Assembly (NCBI GenBank): GCA_050739575.1
Contig: JBOIBN010000017.1
Coordinates: 1 to 38,698, forward strand
Direction: 5' to 3'
Source of the DNA: JBOIBN01 sp050739575
GTDB taxonomy: Bacteria > Pseudomonadota > Gammaproteobacteria > JAKDMP01
Length of the DNA: 38,698 nt
The position numbers and the translations under genes are program-made. Numbering within the stretch: position 1 is the first letter of the stretch; each line of letters begins with the position of its first letter. Shown here one piece after another: positions 23,936-31,772 of this stretch. The notes beneath the pieces are model-generated. The model saw only the letters and a list, made by a program, of their open reading frames with translations. It was not told where the DNA came from and did no database searches.

Positions 23936-25459
23936 TCAATTGGCCGGTATGCCGTTACTGCCATTGGGCGAGCCCGGCAGCGGCGTCTCGAGGTACGGGA
24001 AATGATCGAGGTAGGTGTCGTCGGCATATTCATCGCCGGTCACCACTTCGGTCGCCGCGGTTGCGCCCGGCGAACGGGCCCCGTCGGTGTAGGGCGTGCC
24101 GTTGTTCGGGTCGCTGGTCTCGTCGCCGCAAGGTGTCGCGGTGCTGCACAGCGCCCCCTCGGCGACGCGCAGTTCGATGTCCACGACATCGTCATAAGGA
24201 CGCCGGCCGTTGGGGAAGCCCGCGTTGTCGCCGGCGAGTACGCCAAGATCGTTCTGGTCGGCAGGTGCCGTCGGTGCGATCGAGGTGTTGAGACGCAGTT
24301 CTTCGCCCGGAGTCACATTGGCAGGTTGGTTGAGCCCCGAAAGACCAGTGAGAAACGCCGCGACCAGATCGTTGCGCGGTGTGCCGGGTACCTTGGCGGC
24401 ATCGCCGAAGAGCACGTTCAGCAGCACCGGAAGAGACGGGTTGGTCACGTAGTGCAGGAACTGGGTGTCGTTCTCCGGCTGGCTGCCGTTGAAGCGGTCC
24501 TTGTCGGGCAAGCCGATCACCAGCTCGTTGACCAGCGGCGCGCCCAGACGCGAGACCTGTACGTAGCCTCCCCGCTCGGTTTGCACATTATCCTCGCCGT
24601 TCGGCGTCGGGTTGGTGACCTGCACCCGCCGTAGGCTCGCCGTGGTCCAGCCGCCGATCACCGGATCCTGATTGGTATCGAGCAGGCAGCTCTTGGGCAC
24701 TTCGAGCGCGATCGAGGTCACGTTCTTGTCGTGCAGTGCGTTGCGGGTGCCGTCGCGCGGGCCGGCCGGGTTGAGGTTCACGAGATCAAAGACTTCGCCG
24801 AGATCCACCACGAAACCATCCTTGCGTTGGCCGACGAAGACCCGTCCGGGTTGCGAGCAACCGGGGATGTTCACGTTGTAGATGTAATGACCGGCGTAGC
24901 TTGCATAGTTGGCAATGGACTTGTTGCCGATGTTATCCACCGGCTTCAGGAAAGTGGCCGAACCGTTGCCGGCATTCGTCAGTTGCTCGCCCTGCGCCGT
25001 GCGCGGATCGCCGTTGTACTCGGTCACCGTGTAGCTTTCTATGCGATTGAGCGCGCCCTGACTGCCGATCGTGATCGGCCCGATGTTGATCAGGGGAACG
25101 GCCGTAGTCGTGCTTCCGCCGGCGGGAACCGCCAGGTTTCGATAAGTATTCTTGAACTGGAAGCGGAACACGAGGTCCGGCTTGGCATTGCCGTTGTTGT
25201 CTATGCGGATGTCGTAGGCCGCATTCGGATTGAGTGCGAAGTAGTTGGGTCCGGCCCAGGCATCCTGCGACGGGTCGTAGTTGGCGATGAGCGTGACATA
25301 GTCGGCACGACCCGTTTCATAGCTGTTGAACATGTAGAAGTCGGTTGCGTCCACCGTCGGGTGAGCGGCGACGAACGGCGCCTCCCGATGGCTGGATGCG
25401 AGAGCCGCCAAGGGCAGGAGACCCAGGCCGGTGGCCAGGATCAAGGGTTTCAGTTTCAT
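23936..25459 (-). CDS. DUF4331 exported protein
   Basis: A 507-residue exported protein. The signal is MKLKPLILATGLGLLPLAAL followed by ASSHREAP; the mature start SSHREAPFVAAHPTVDATDFYMFNSYE is the hallmark of DUF4331. Other conserved pieces are YFALNPNAAYDIRIDNNGNAKPDLVF, VFVGQRKDGFVVDLGEVFDLVN and ELVIGLPDKDRFNGS. Function is unknown; the family is often found beside ECF sigma factors and TPR or HupE-like genes. GGAGG lies seven bases from the ATG at 25459; upstream in-frame ATGs (25492, 25540) lie ahead of a poor signal. Its promoter region carries the shared TGCATCC motif, and the anti-sigma gene is 187 bases upstream. Confidence 0.92.
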   Translation of the reverse strand: MKLKPLILATGLGLLPLAALASSHREAPFVAAHPTVDATDFYMFNSYETGRADYVTLIANYDPSQDAWAGPNYFALNPNAAYDIRIDNNGNAKPDLVFRFQFKNTYRNLAVPAGGSTTTAVPLINIGPITIGSQGALNRIESYTVTEYNGDPRTAQGEQLTNAGNGSATFLKPVDNIGNKSIANYASYAGHYIYNVNIPGCSQPGRVFVGQRKDGFVVDLGEVFDLVNLNPAGPRDGTRNALHDKNVTSIALEVPKSCLLDTNQDPVIGGWTTASLRRVQVTNPTPNGEDNVQTERGGYVQVSRLGAPLVNELVIGLPDKDRFNGSQPENDTQFLHYVTNPSLPVLLNVLFGDAAKVPGTPRNDLVAAFLTGLSGLNQPANVTPGEELRLNTSIAPTAPADQNDLGVLAGDNAGFPNGRRPYDDVVDIELRVAEGALCSTATPCGDETSDPNNGTPYTDGARSPGATAATEVVTGDEYADDTYLDHFPYLETPLPGSPNGSNGIPAN

Positions 25460-25511
25460 GGAAATTACCTCCAACGTATGGATAAAAGGAACCTGTAAGG
25501 TCCGTAGAGGC

Positions 25512-25539
25512 ATACGTGGGAGCGGCGGCTTCGGATGCA
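25512..25539 (-). promoter_or_regulatory. Candidate ECF promoter for the DUF4331 gene
   Basis: On the minus strand: TGCATCC (25539-25533), 16 bases, CGTAT (25516-25512), an exact match to the shared motif. The ATG is 52 bases downstream. Confidence 0.72.
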
Positions 25540-25646
25540 CCGCGACGCGATTGGATTGAGAGAAAGCTAAACGACGGTTGAAACGGGTTCGTCCCGGTTT
25601 ACTCAGCTTGACGCAAGCTGCCTAATGTGGATTTTTCGATAACCTG

Positions 25647-26345
25647 TCAGACGCCCGCGATCGGGGCGGTATAGACGACCGGTCCGGTGGGTTGCCCGGT
25701 GGGCGAGCCTCCCGCAGGTTCCACGCTTACCGCAAGACCGGCGGCGGATTTCAGCGTTTGCAGCATGGCCACCGAGAGGGATTCGCTCGCCTCGCCCGAG
25801 GCGGGCAGGAGTCCCAGTGAAACGGGTTTGGCGCCGTGCGCGGGCAGCATCCAGAGTTGATAGCTCTTGCCGACCGGCGGACTCACCGTACCCACCGCGC
25901 GCATGTGCATGTGTGCGGCCTGAACCGTAATTACCCATCGCGCTGCACCCTGGGTCGAGGCAATCACGGCTACCGCGCTCGGCGCCGGGGTGGGTGCCGG
26001 ACGCACGAGATACAGGCCGAGCACGACGAAGAAGGCCGCAGCGGCGACCGCTGCGGTCGCAAATCCGCCGACGGCGAGCGACGGCAAGGCAAAGCGTCGG
26101 CGTTTGCCGCCCGATGTGGCACGAACCTCGCGGGCGAGGCGGCGCCATACCCGCACCGGCGGTTCAACCGGCGCCGTGGCGCGCGCGAGCGGCGCCAGAC
26201 GCTCCTCCCACTCGGCCACTGCCCGCACGTAGTCGGGACGGGTGATCATCAACCGCTCGAAGCGTGCCAGGACGCGGCCGCGCAGTTGCCCCAGCACGTA
26301 CTTTCCGGCCAGTAGATCGCGCAGTTCGGGGCTGTCGTAGTTCAT
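25647..26345 (-). CDS. RskA-type anti-sigma factor
   Basis: A 232-residue inner-membrane anti-sigma factor. The cytoplasmic N-domain (1-85, LRDLLAGKYVLGQLRGRVLARFERLMI) resembles the SigK-type anti-sigma fold without the zinc motif HXXXCXXC. One membrane segment lies at about 92-114, and an extracytoplasmic RskA C-terminal domain follows (WVITVQAAHMHMRAVGTV, YQLWMLPAHGAKPVSLGLL). It holds the partner sigma factor at the membrane until a signal triggers proteolysis. The start at 26345 overlaps the sigma stop as ATGA, so the pair is coupled. An ATG at 26357 is an alternative. Confidence 0.88.
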   Translation of the reverse strand: MNYDSPELRDLLAGKYVLGQLRGRVLARFERLMITRPDYVRAVAEWEERLAPLARATAPVEPPVRVWRRLAREVRATSGGKRRRFALPSLAVGGFATAAVAAAAFFVVLGLYLVRPAPTPAPSAVAVIASTQGAARWVITVQAAHMHMRAVGTVSPPVGKSYQLWMLPAHGAKPVSLGLLPASGEASESLSVAMLQTLKSAAGLAVSVEPAGGSPTGQPTGPVVYTAPIAGV

Positions 26346-26971
26346 GTTTCCAAACATCGTTTGAGACTGATCAAGGCGCGGCGCACCCAGCTCTTTACGG
26401 TGCCGAGCGGCGCCTCGAGCCGAGCGGCAATCTCCTCTTGGGTACGCCCCTGGAAATAGGCCAGCAGGACGCTCGAACGCTGCTCTTTGGACAACGCATC
26501 GAGGCACCGGCGCAGGCGACGATATTCGGCCGTGCTGCGCGCGGCGCCGGGACCCGTATCGTTTCCCGTCGCCGCCATCATGGCGTCGCTCGCTGCCGTC
26601 AGACTTTCCGGATCGAGCGTAACCTCGCGCTTTTCGCGGCGCAGCATGTCGAAGGCGCGATAGCGGCCGATCGCGAGCACCCAGGTCGCTACCGTGCCGC
26701 GGCTTGCGTGATATTCCGAGGCCTTGCGCCATACGCTCATGAAGGTCTCCTGCAGGGCTTCCTCGGCGAGGTCCCGTCGCTGAAGAATACGCAGCAGCAA
26801 GCCGAATAGTTGCGGCGAGAGCGCCGAGTAGAGTGATTGAAGCGCCGCCGCGTCGCCGCGCGCGCAGCCCGCCATCCAGCCTACCAGCCGGGCGTCGCTG
26901 CGTTCGCGCTCCATTGCTTCCACGCTGAAATATGCCCACGGCTCAACGCAGAATTCTAACCCTACTTCCAT
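26342..26971 (-). CDS. ECF RNA polymerase sigma factor (SigK-like)
   Basis: A 209-residue extracytoplasmic-function sigma factor. Region 2 (about 45-115) includes LAEEALQETFMSVWRKASEYH and TWVLAIGRYRAFDMLRR. Region 4 (about 150-205) includes LDALSKEQRSSVLLAYFQGRTQEEIAARLEAPLGTVKSWVRRAL with its helix-turn-helix. The SigK-like label rests on the RskA-type partner. The start at 26971 has GGAG seven bases upstream; MERERSD at 26914 is an alternative. The open frame extending to 27325 overlaps the divergent DUF885 gene and is rejected. Its own promoter is not obvious; a weak TGAATCC-N17-CGAAA lies upstream on the minus strand. Confidence 0.92.
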   Translation of the reverse strand: MEVGLEFCVEPWAYFSVEAMERERSDARLVGWMAGCARGDAAALQSLYSALSPQLFGLLLRILQRRDLAEEALQETFMSVWRKASEYHASRGTVATWVLAIGRYRAFDMLRREKREVTLDPESLTAASDAMMAATGNDTGPGAARSTAEYRRLRRCLDALSKEQRSSVLLAYFQGRTQEEIAARLEAPLGTVKSWVRRALISLKRCLET

Positions 26972-27034
26972 CCTGCTTCTCCGTCCGAAGCATCTCCTGG
27001 TGGAATCGCGGTATAGTCTTTCGCCGGTTCCCCG

Positions 27035-29245
27035 ATGATCGGATTCATGCGCTGCACCCTCCTTGCCATGCTTTCCCTCTTGCTCGTCGGCACGGCCTGC
27101 GCCGCCACGCCGACGCCCGCCACGCAATCCGCTTCCGCGCGTCTGAACGCGCTGATCGCCCATGCCTGGGAGCAGGAGATGAAGGACAATCCCGTCGAGG
27201 CTTCGCTCGACGGCGACCATCGCTACGACGATCGCTGGGGCAATCCCAGCCTCAGTCACCAACAGCGCGAAACGCAGGAAATGCGCGAGAACCTGGAGAC
27301 ACTTAAAACAATCGATCCTTCGCAACTGTCGCCTGGGGACCAGCTTACGTATCGCCTGTTCGAATATCAGGTCACGGACGACATCGCCGGCAACGAGCAG
27401 AAAGACGATGCGCTGCTTCTGATGAATGAACTGTGGGGGCCGCAGCTCCTGTCCACCACCGCCGACCAGTTACGTTTCACGAGCGCCGCGGACTACGGGA
27501 ACTGGATCAAGCGCCTGCAAACGGTCGGAACCTATCTCGAGGCCTTCACCGAACGGCTGCGTGCGGCGATGAAGGACGGCGTGACCCAGCCCCGCGTCGT
27601 GATGCAGCGGGTGCCGGACGAAATTACCGGCGAAATCTCGAAGGATCCCGAAAAGAGCCCGTTCTACACACCCTTCAAACAGATGCCGGGCACGATACCG
27701 GCGGCGCAGCAGGCGCAACTCCGCGCGGCGGCAAAGAAAGCGATTACCGACGTCGTCAATCCCGCCTATGAAAAATTCGCGACGTTCTTCTCCGACGACT
27801 ACCTGCCGTATGCGCGCACGACAGTCGGCGCGCTCGCGCTTCCGAACGGCAAGGCCTATTACGCTTATGCCGTGAAGCACTTCACCACCACCGACATGAC
27901 GCCGAAAGAAGTGCACCAACTCGGCCTCCAACAGGTCGCGCGCATCCAGACCGAAATGCAGGCGGTGTTCAAGCAAATCGGCTTCAAGGGCAGCTATAAG
28001 GATTTCCTGAACTATCTGCGCACGAACCCGAAGTTCTACTACAAGAGTCCACAGGCGCTGCTCCAAGCCTACCGCGCCGCGACCAAACGCGTGGATCCCA
28101 ATCTCGTAAAGATTGCCGGCACCTGGATGCTGCCGCGCATACCCTACGGCGTGCGCCCGATTCCCGCGGCGCTCGCGCCCAACACCTATCCCGCCTACTC
28201 GGTACCGCCGGCGGGCGACGGCAGCGTCGCCGGCTACGTGGGCGTGAATCTATACAAGCCCGAAACCCGGCCCAAGTACGACATCCAGGTGTTGATGTGC
28301 CACGAAGGTCGTCCAGGGCATCAGCTCCAGATTCCGATTGCAATGCAACTCAAGAATCTGCCGCCGTTTCGCCGCTTCGCCTATTACAACGTGTACGGCG
28401 AAGGCTGGGCCCTGTACTCGGAAACGCTGTGCAACGAACTCGGCCTCTACAGCGATCCCTATTCGAAATTCGGTTATCTGAATTACCAGATGTGGCGCGC
28501 GGTTCGTCTCGTCGTGGACACCGGCATCCACTACTACGGCTGGAGCCGTGCGCAGGCCATCGCGTACATGCAGGCGAACACGGCGCTATCGGACGAGAAC
28601 ATCACCAACGAAGTGGATCGCTACATCGCGTGGCCCGGACAGGCGCTCTCCTACATGATCGGCGAGTTGCATATCCTCAAGCTCCGCGACGAGGCGCAGC
28701 AGAAACTCGGTGCAAAGTATTCGCTTCCCGATTTCGACGATGCCGTGCTGGGCGAGGGCAGCCTGCCGATGGCGGTGCTCACCGACGTGGTGAATCGCTG
28801 GATCGCGAATACGCTTTCCGGCATGCCCGCCGATCAACTCCCGTACGTAAGCAAGCCCCGCAGCCTGGGTTCGCCCGTGCCCCCAGCTACGGCGAGTTCG
28901 GCGTCTGCGGCCGGCGATCCGCCCGCAAACACGCCGGCTGATTTTCCGATCAGTCGGGTGGTCCTCGTGAATCCGACCACGTTGCAGGTCTTTTACGCGG
29001 TGGGTTCCCCCGCCTGCAGCGGCAGGCTGTGGCGCGTGGGACTGTCGGAAACTGCGAAGCAGGTCACCATCACCCTGCACCGCGTTTATCCGAAATCCGC
29101 CGATGTCTCGCAGATGTGTCCGCACTACCTCATGTTTCATGCGACCGCAGTCAAACTTGCCGCGCCGCTCGCCAATCGCACCGTCATTGACGGTGCAACC
29201 GGCAAAACCGTTTCCTTGAGCAAGGGCACCCCACCAAATCTGTAA
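27035..29245 (+). CDS. DUF885 exported protein (putative metallopeptidase)
   Basis: A 736-residue exported protein. The signal is near residues 1-23 (MIGFMRCTLLAMLSLLLVGT then ACA). The DUF885 core (about 35-600) includes the HEXXXH motif in MCHEGRPGHQLQIPIAM (about residue 423), GEGWALYSETLCNELGLY and DTGIHYYGWSRAQAIAYM, the pattern of M32/DUF885-like zinc-peptidase-related proteins. Beyond residue 600 is a Ser/Ala/Pro linker and a C-terminal domain of about 110 residues (FPISRVVLVNPTTLQVFYAVG) I do not recognise. No clear ribosome site is found; ATG 27047 is an alternative. It is divergent from the sigma factor gene. Confidence 0.85.
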   Translation: MIGFMRCTLLAMLSLLLVGTACAATPTPATQSASARLNALIAHAWEQEMKDNPVEASLDGDHRYDDRWGNPSLSHQQRETQEMRENLETLKTIDPSQLSPGDQLTYRLFEYQVTDDIAGNEQKDDALLLMNELWGPQLLSTTADQLRFTSAADYGNWIKRLQTVGTYLEAFTERLRAAMKDGVTQPRVVMQRVPDEITGEISKDPEKSPFYTPFKQMPGTIPAAQQAQLRAAAKKAITDVVNPAYEKFATFFSDDYLPYARTTVGALALPNGKAYYAYAVKHFTTTDMTPKEVHQLGLQQVARIQTEMQAVFKQIGFKGSYKDFLNYLRTNPKFYYKSPQALLQAYRAATKRVDPNLVKIAGTWMLPRIPYGVRPIPAALAPNTYPAYSVPPAGDGSVAGYVGVNLYKPETRPKYDIQVLMCHEGRPGHQLQIPIAMQLKNLPPFRRFAYYNVYGEGWALYSETLCNELGLYSDPYSKFGYLNYQMWRAVRLVVDTGIHYYGWSRAQAIAYMQANTALSDENITNEVDRYIAWPGQALSYMIGELHILKLRDEAQQKLGAKYSLPDFDDAVLGEGSLPMAVLTDVVNRWIANTLSGMPADQLPYVSKPRSLGSPVPPATASSASAAGDPPANTPADFPISRVVLVNPTTLQVFYAVGSPACSGRLWRVGLSETAKQVTITLHRVYPKSADVSQMCPHYLMFHATAVKLAAPLANRTVIDGATGKTVSLSKGTPPNL

Positions 29246-29278
29246 CTAATACGACTCTTTGGAGTGATAACCTAGGAT

Positions 29279-29322
29279 TGGGAGGCGGTTGATAGAGTTT
29301 GATGCGTCGCCGGCGCCTCCCA
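29279..29322. repeat. Inverted repeat between DUF885 and the restriction-modification genes
   Basis: TGGGAGGCG (29279-29287) and CGCCTCCCA (29314-29322) are a perfect 9-bp inverted repeat with a 26-base spacer, 95 bases before the RM start. It could be an operator or a weak terminator; no T tract follows. Confidence 0.4.
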
Positions 29323-29417
29323 GTCGCATGAATCGGATGCAGGCGCCGGCATTACTTGGTATATTCGCGGAGGATTTTCCACCTCACCGGTGCTTTCCGT
29401 TATTCAGGGAGAAGTAC

Positions 29418-31772
29418 ATGCCACCCCAGCCCGGCAACGGCCTCGCCAAAGCGCTGCTCGCGCTCGTCCCGGAAGACGGGAGCGCCATCGCGGCAACCAA
29501 ACTGCGTCGGCTGTTGGCCAAACACCTTAATCGCGTAGTAAGTGAAGCCGAGTACTTCTTCGCGCAAGAGTCATTGCTAAATACCGACGTCCTCGTTAAG
29601 GAGAGTGGCCGTGGCGGGTCAGTCATGCGCGCACGGCCCAACGCGGAGCCGGCCGGTACCAAGGAAAGCGCCGCTGAGTACAAAGCGTCGCCTCCTCGCC
29701 AGCCAAATCTGATCGGCGTACGCAGAGCCGGCAGGGCGCATCGTGTAAACAGGGGGGCGATAGTTGTACCCAGAGGCCGAGCGAAGTCCGGGGCTCGGAG
29801 AACCCGTGCCGTCACGTTCCAAACCGCGGCGATCCCGGCAACGGTAACGGAAGTGCTCAAGGGAACCGCTTACGCATTGACCATCTTCACCCCAAAGGAA
29901 ATCACCAAGCTAGAGCTCTTTAGCAAAAACGGCAAGCCGTATCTAAAATGTTTCGCCACTGATAAGGATCGTCCGGCCAAGCCCGAGGAAATCGTTCGCC
30001 AACTCTACATCCGTAAACTGATGGACGACTACGGCTACCCTAAGGACCGCTTCCGCATCGAGAAAGAGGTGTACTTCGGTTCAACCGTTCACGAGAAGCG
30101 CGCCGATATCGTTATCATCGAGAAGGATACCCTCGACACGCCGTACATCATCGTCGAGTGCAAAAAGGCCAGGCGCAAGGACGGTTTGGAACAACTCAAG
30201 AGTTATTGCAATGCGGAAGGGGCGCCAATCGCCGTCTGGACCAACGGTGGCGAGACTAACTACCTGCACAGAGAAGAGCCCAATCTCTATCGCACCCTGC
30301 CTGAAATTCCCCGCGCCAATCAGACGTTGGCGGAAATGCTCGCCCAGCCGTGGACGCTCGCTGATCTCGACCGTGAAAACATCCTGGTCCAGGAGCGCAC
30401 CAGCCTTAAGGACGTGATCCTCAACATGGAAGACTTGGTGCTCGCGAACGCGGGGGTTGACGCCTTCGAAGAAGTTTTCAAACTTATCTACGCCAAGCTC
30501 TACGACGAAGCCCGCGCCGCACGCAGCTCTAAGGGAAAGCGCAACCTAGACTTTCGCGTGGGCGGTAGAACGGCCCGAGAGTTTTCCGAAGTCGTCAACC
30601 GCCTTTTCGACAAGGCGTGCAGCGAATGGCCCGGAGTTTTCGCTCCCAGCGAACGCATCAACCTCGAACCTGATCACCTCAAGGTCTGCGGCTCGGCCTT
30701 GGAGCGCGTGAAACTTTTCAATTCCAACTTGTCCGTCATAGATCAGGCCTTCGAATATCTCTCGATCAAAGCCGCCAAAGGAGAAAAGGGTCAGTATTTC
30801 ACGCCACGCCATGTGATTGACATGTGCGTGCGGATGCTCAATCCCACTACCGAGGAGTACGTCATAGATACGGCGGCTGGTTCCTGTGGCTTTACGGTGC
30901 ACTCCATCTTTCACGTCTGGGGTGATGTCTTTAGCGCCCAAGGCCCAAACGCGTGGCAGGCCAGCTACGCCGCTACCCATGTATATGGCATTGATTTCGA
31001 CTCTCGCTCAATCAAGATCGCCAAGGCACTCAACACAATCGCCGGCGACGGTAAGACCAATGTCTATCGCGCCAACACACTCGACCCCAAAATGTGGCCC
31101 GAGGAAACGCGGGCCGGCCTACGGCCGCGTCTGCGCTATTTCAGGGACGCCGACGAAAATCGCCGCAACCAAGCACACTTCCGCTACTTTGATTTCGATG
31201 TTCTATTGACCAATCCACCATTTGCAGGCGACATTAAGGACAGCCGTATCCTCAGTCAATACGACTTGGCTCGTAAACCCAAAGGTAATTGGCAGAGAAA
31301 GATGGGCCGCGACATACTCTTCATTGAGCGCAACCTCCAGTTTCTGCGCCCGGGCGGCCGCGCCGCTATAGTGCTGCCTCAGGGACGCTTTAACAACAAA
31401 GAGGATTCTGTGCTGCGCGATTGGATCGCAAAACGTGTGCGAATCCTCGCTGTTGTAGGTCTTCACATCGACACCTTTAAACCTCATACCAACACCAAGA
31501 CCAGTGTTCTATTCGTTCAAACGTGGAACGATAATGAACATGCTGGTCCGCTGAACCCGCTCCTCGACGATTACTCTGTGTTTCTCGCCACGAGCGAAAG
31601 GCCGGGCAAAGACAGCAAGGGCAATTACGTCTACCGCATCGGGCCGGATAACGCACCGTTGCTCGATGCCCATCACCACATGATCGTAGAGCACGACCTC
31701 GGCGAGGTCGCCGATGCATTCATTGCATGGGGTAGAAAACAAGGGTTCGGCTTCTGTGGGGGAGGTGAATAG
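29418..31772 (+). CDS. Restriction-modification fusion: HsdR-type nuclease domain plus N6-adenine methylase
   Basis: A 784-residue protein. After an N-terminal helical region (1-60) and a basic low-complexity linker (60-135), a nuclease-like domain (about 185-275) has RIEKEVYFGS, RADIVIIEKD and IIVECKKARRKDG, the D-ExK pattern of HSDR_N/PD-(D/E)XK nucleases. The N6-adenine methylase of HsdM type follows, with QYFTPRHVIDMCVRML and IDTAAGSCGF (motif I, about 480) and LLTNPPFAG (motif IV, about 598). No helicase motifs are present. GGGAG lies seven bases from the ATG at 29418. The next gene starts at the base after its stop. Codon use is less GC-biased than neighbours, suggesting transfer. Confidence 0.88.
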   Translation: MPPQPGNGLAKALLALVPEDGSAIAATKLRRLLAKHLNRVVSEAEYFFAQESLLNTDVLVKESGRGGSVMRARPNAEPAGTKESAAEYKASPPRQPNLIGVRRAGRAHRVNRGAIVVPRGRAKSGARRTRAVTFQTAAIPATVTEVLKGTAYALTIFTPKEITKLELFSKNGKPYLKCFATDKDRPAKPEEIVRQLYIRKLMDDYGYPKDRFRIEKEVYFGSTVHEKRADIVIIEKDTLDTPYIIVECKKARRKDGLEQLKSYCNAEGAPIAVWTNGGETNYLHREEPNLYRTLPEIPRANQTLAEMLAQPWTLADLDRENILVQERTSLKDVILNMEDLVLANAGVDAFEEVFKLIYAKLYDEARAARSSKGKRNLDFRVGGRTAREFSEVVNRLFDKACSEWPGVFAPSERINLEPDHLKVCGSALERVKLFNSNLSVIDQAFEYLSIKAAKGEKGQYFTPRHVIDMCVRMLNPTTEEYVIDTAAGSCGFTVHSIFHVWGDVFSAQGPNAWQASYAATHVYGIDFDSRSIKIAKALNTIAGDGKTNVYRANTLDPKMWPEETRAGLRPRLRYFRDADENRRNQAHFRYFDFDVLLTNPPFAGDIKDSRILSQYDLARKPKGNWQRKMGRDILFIERNLQFLRPGGRAAIVLPQGRFNNKEDSVLRDWIAKRVRILAVVGLHIDTFKPHTNTKTSVLFVQTWNDNEHAGPLNPLLDDYSVFLATSERPGKDSKGNYVYRIGPDNAPLLDAHHHMIVEHDLGEVADAFIAWGRKQGFGFCGGGE

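Noticed and set aside
23329..24291. Plus-strand open frame of 320 codons
   Set aside because: Spans the repeat patch, a terminator and the antisense of DUF4331; no start context or family match.
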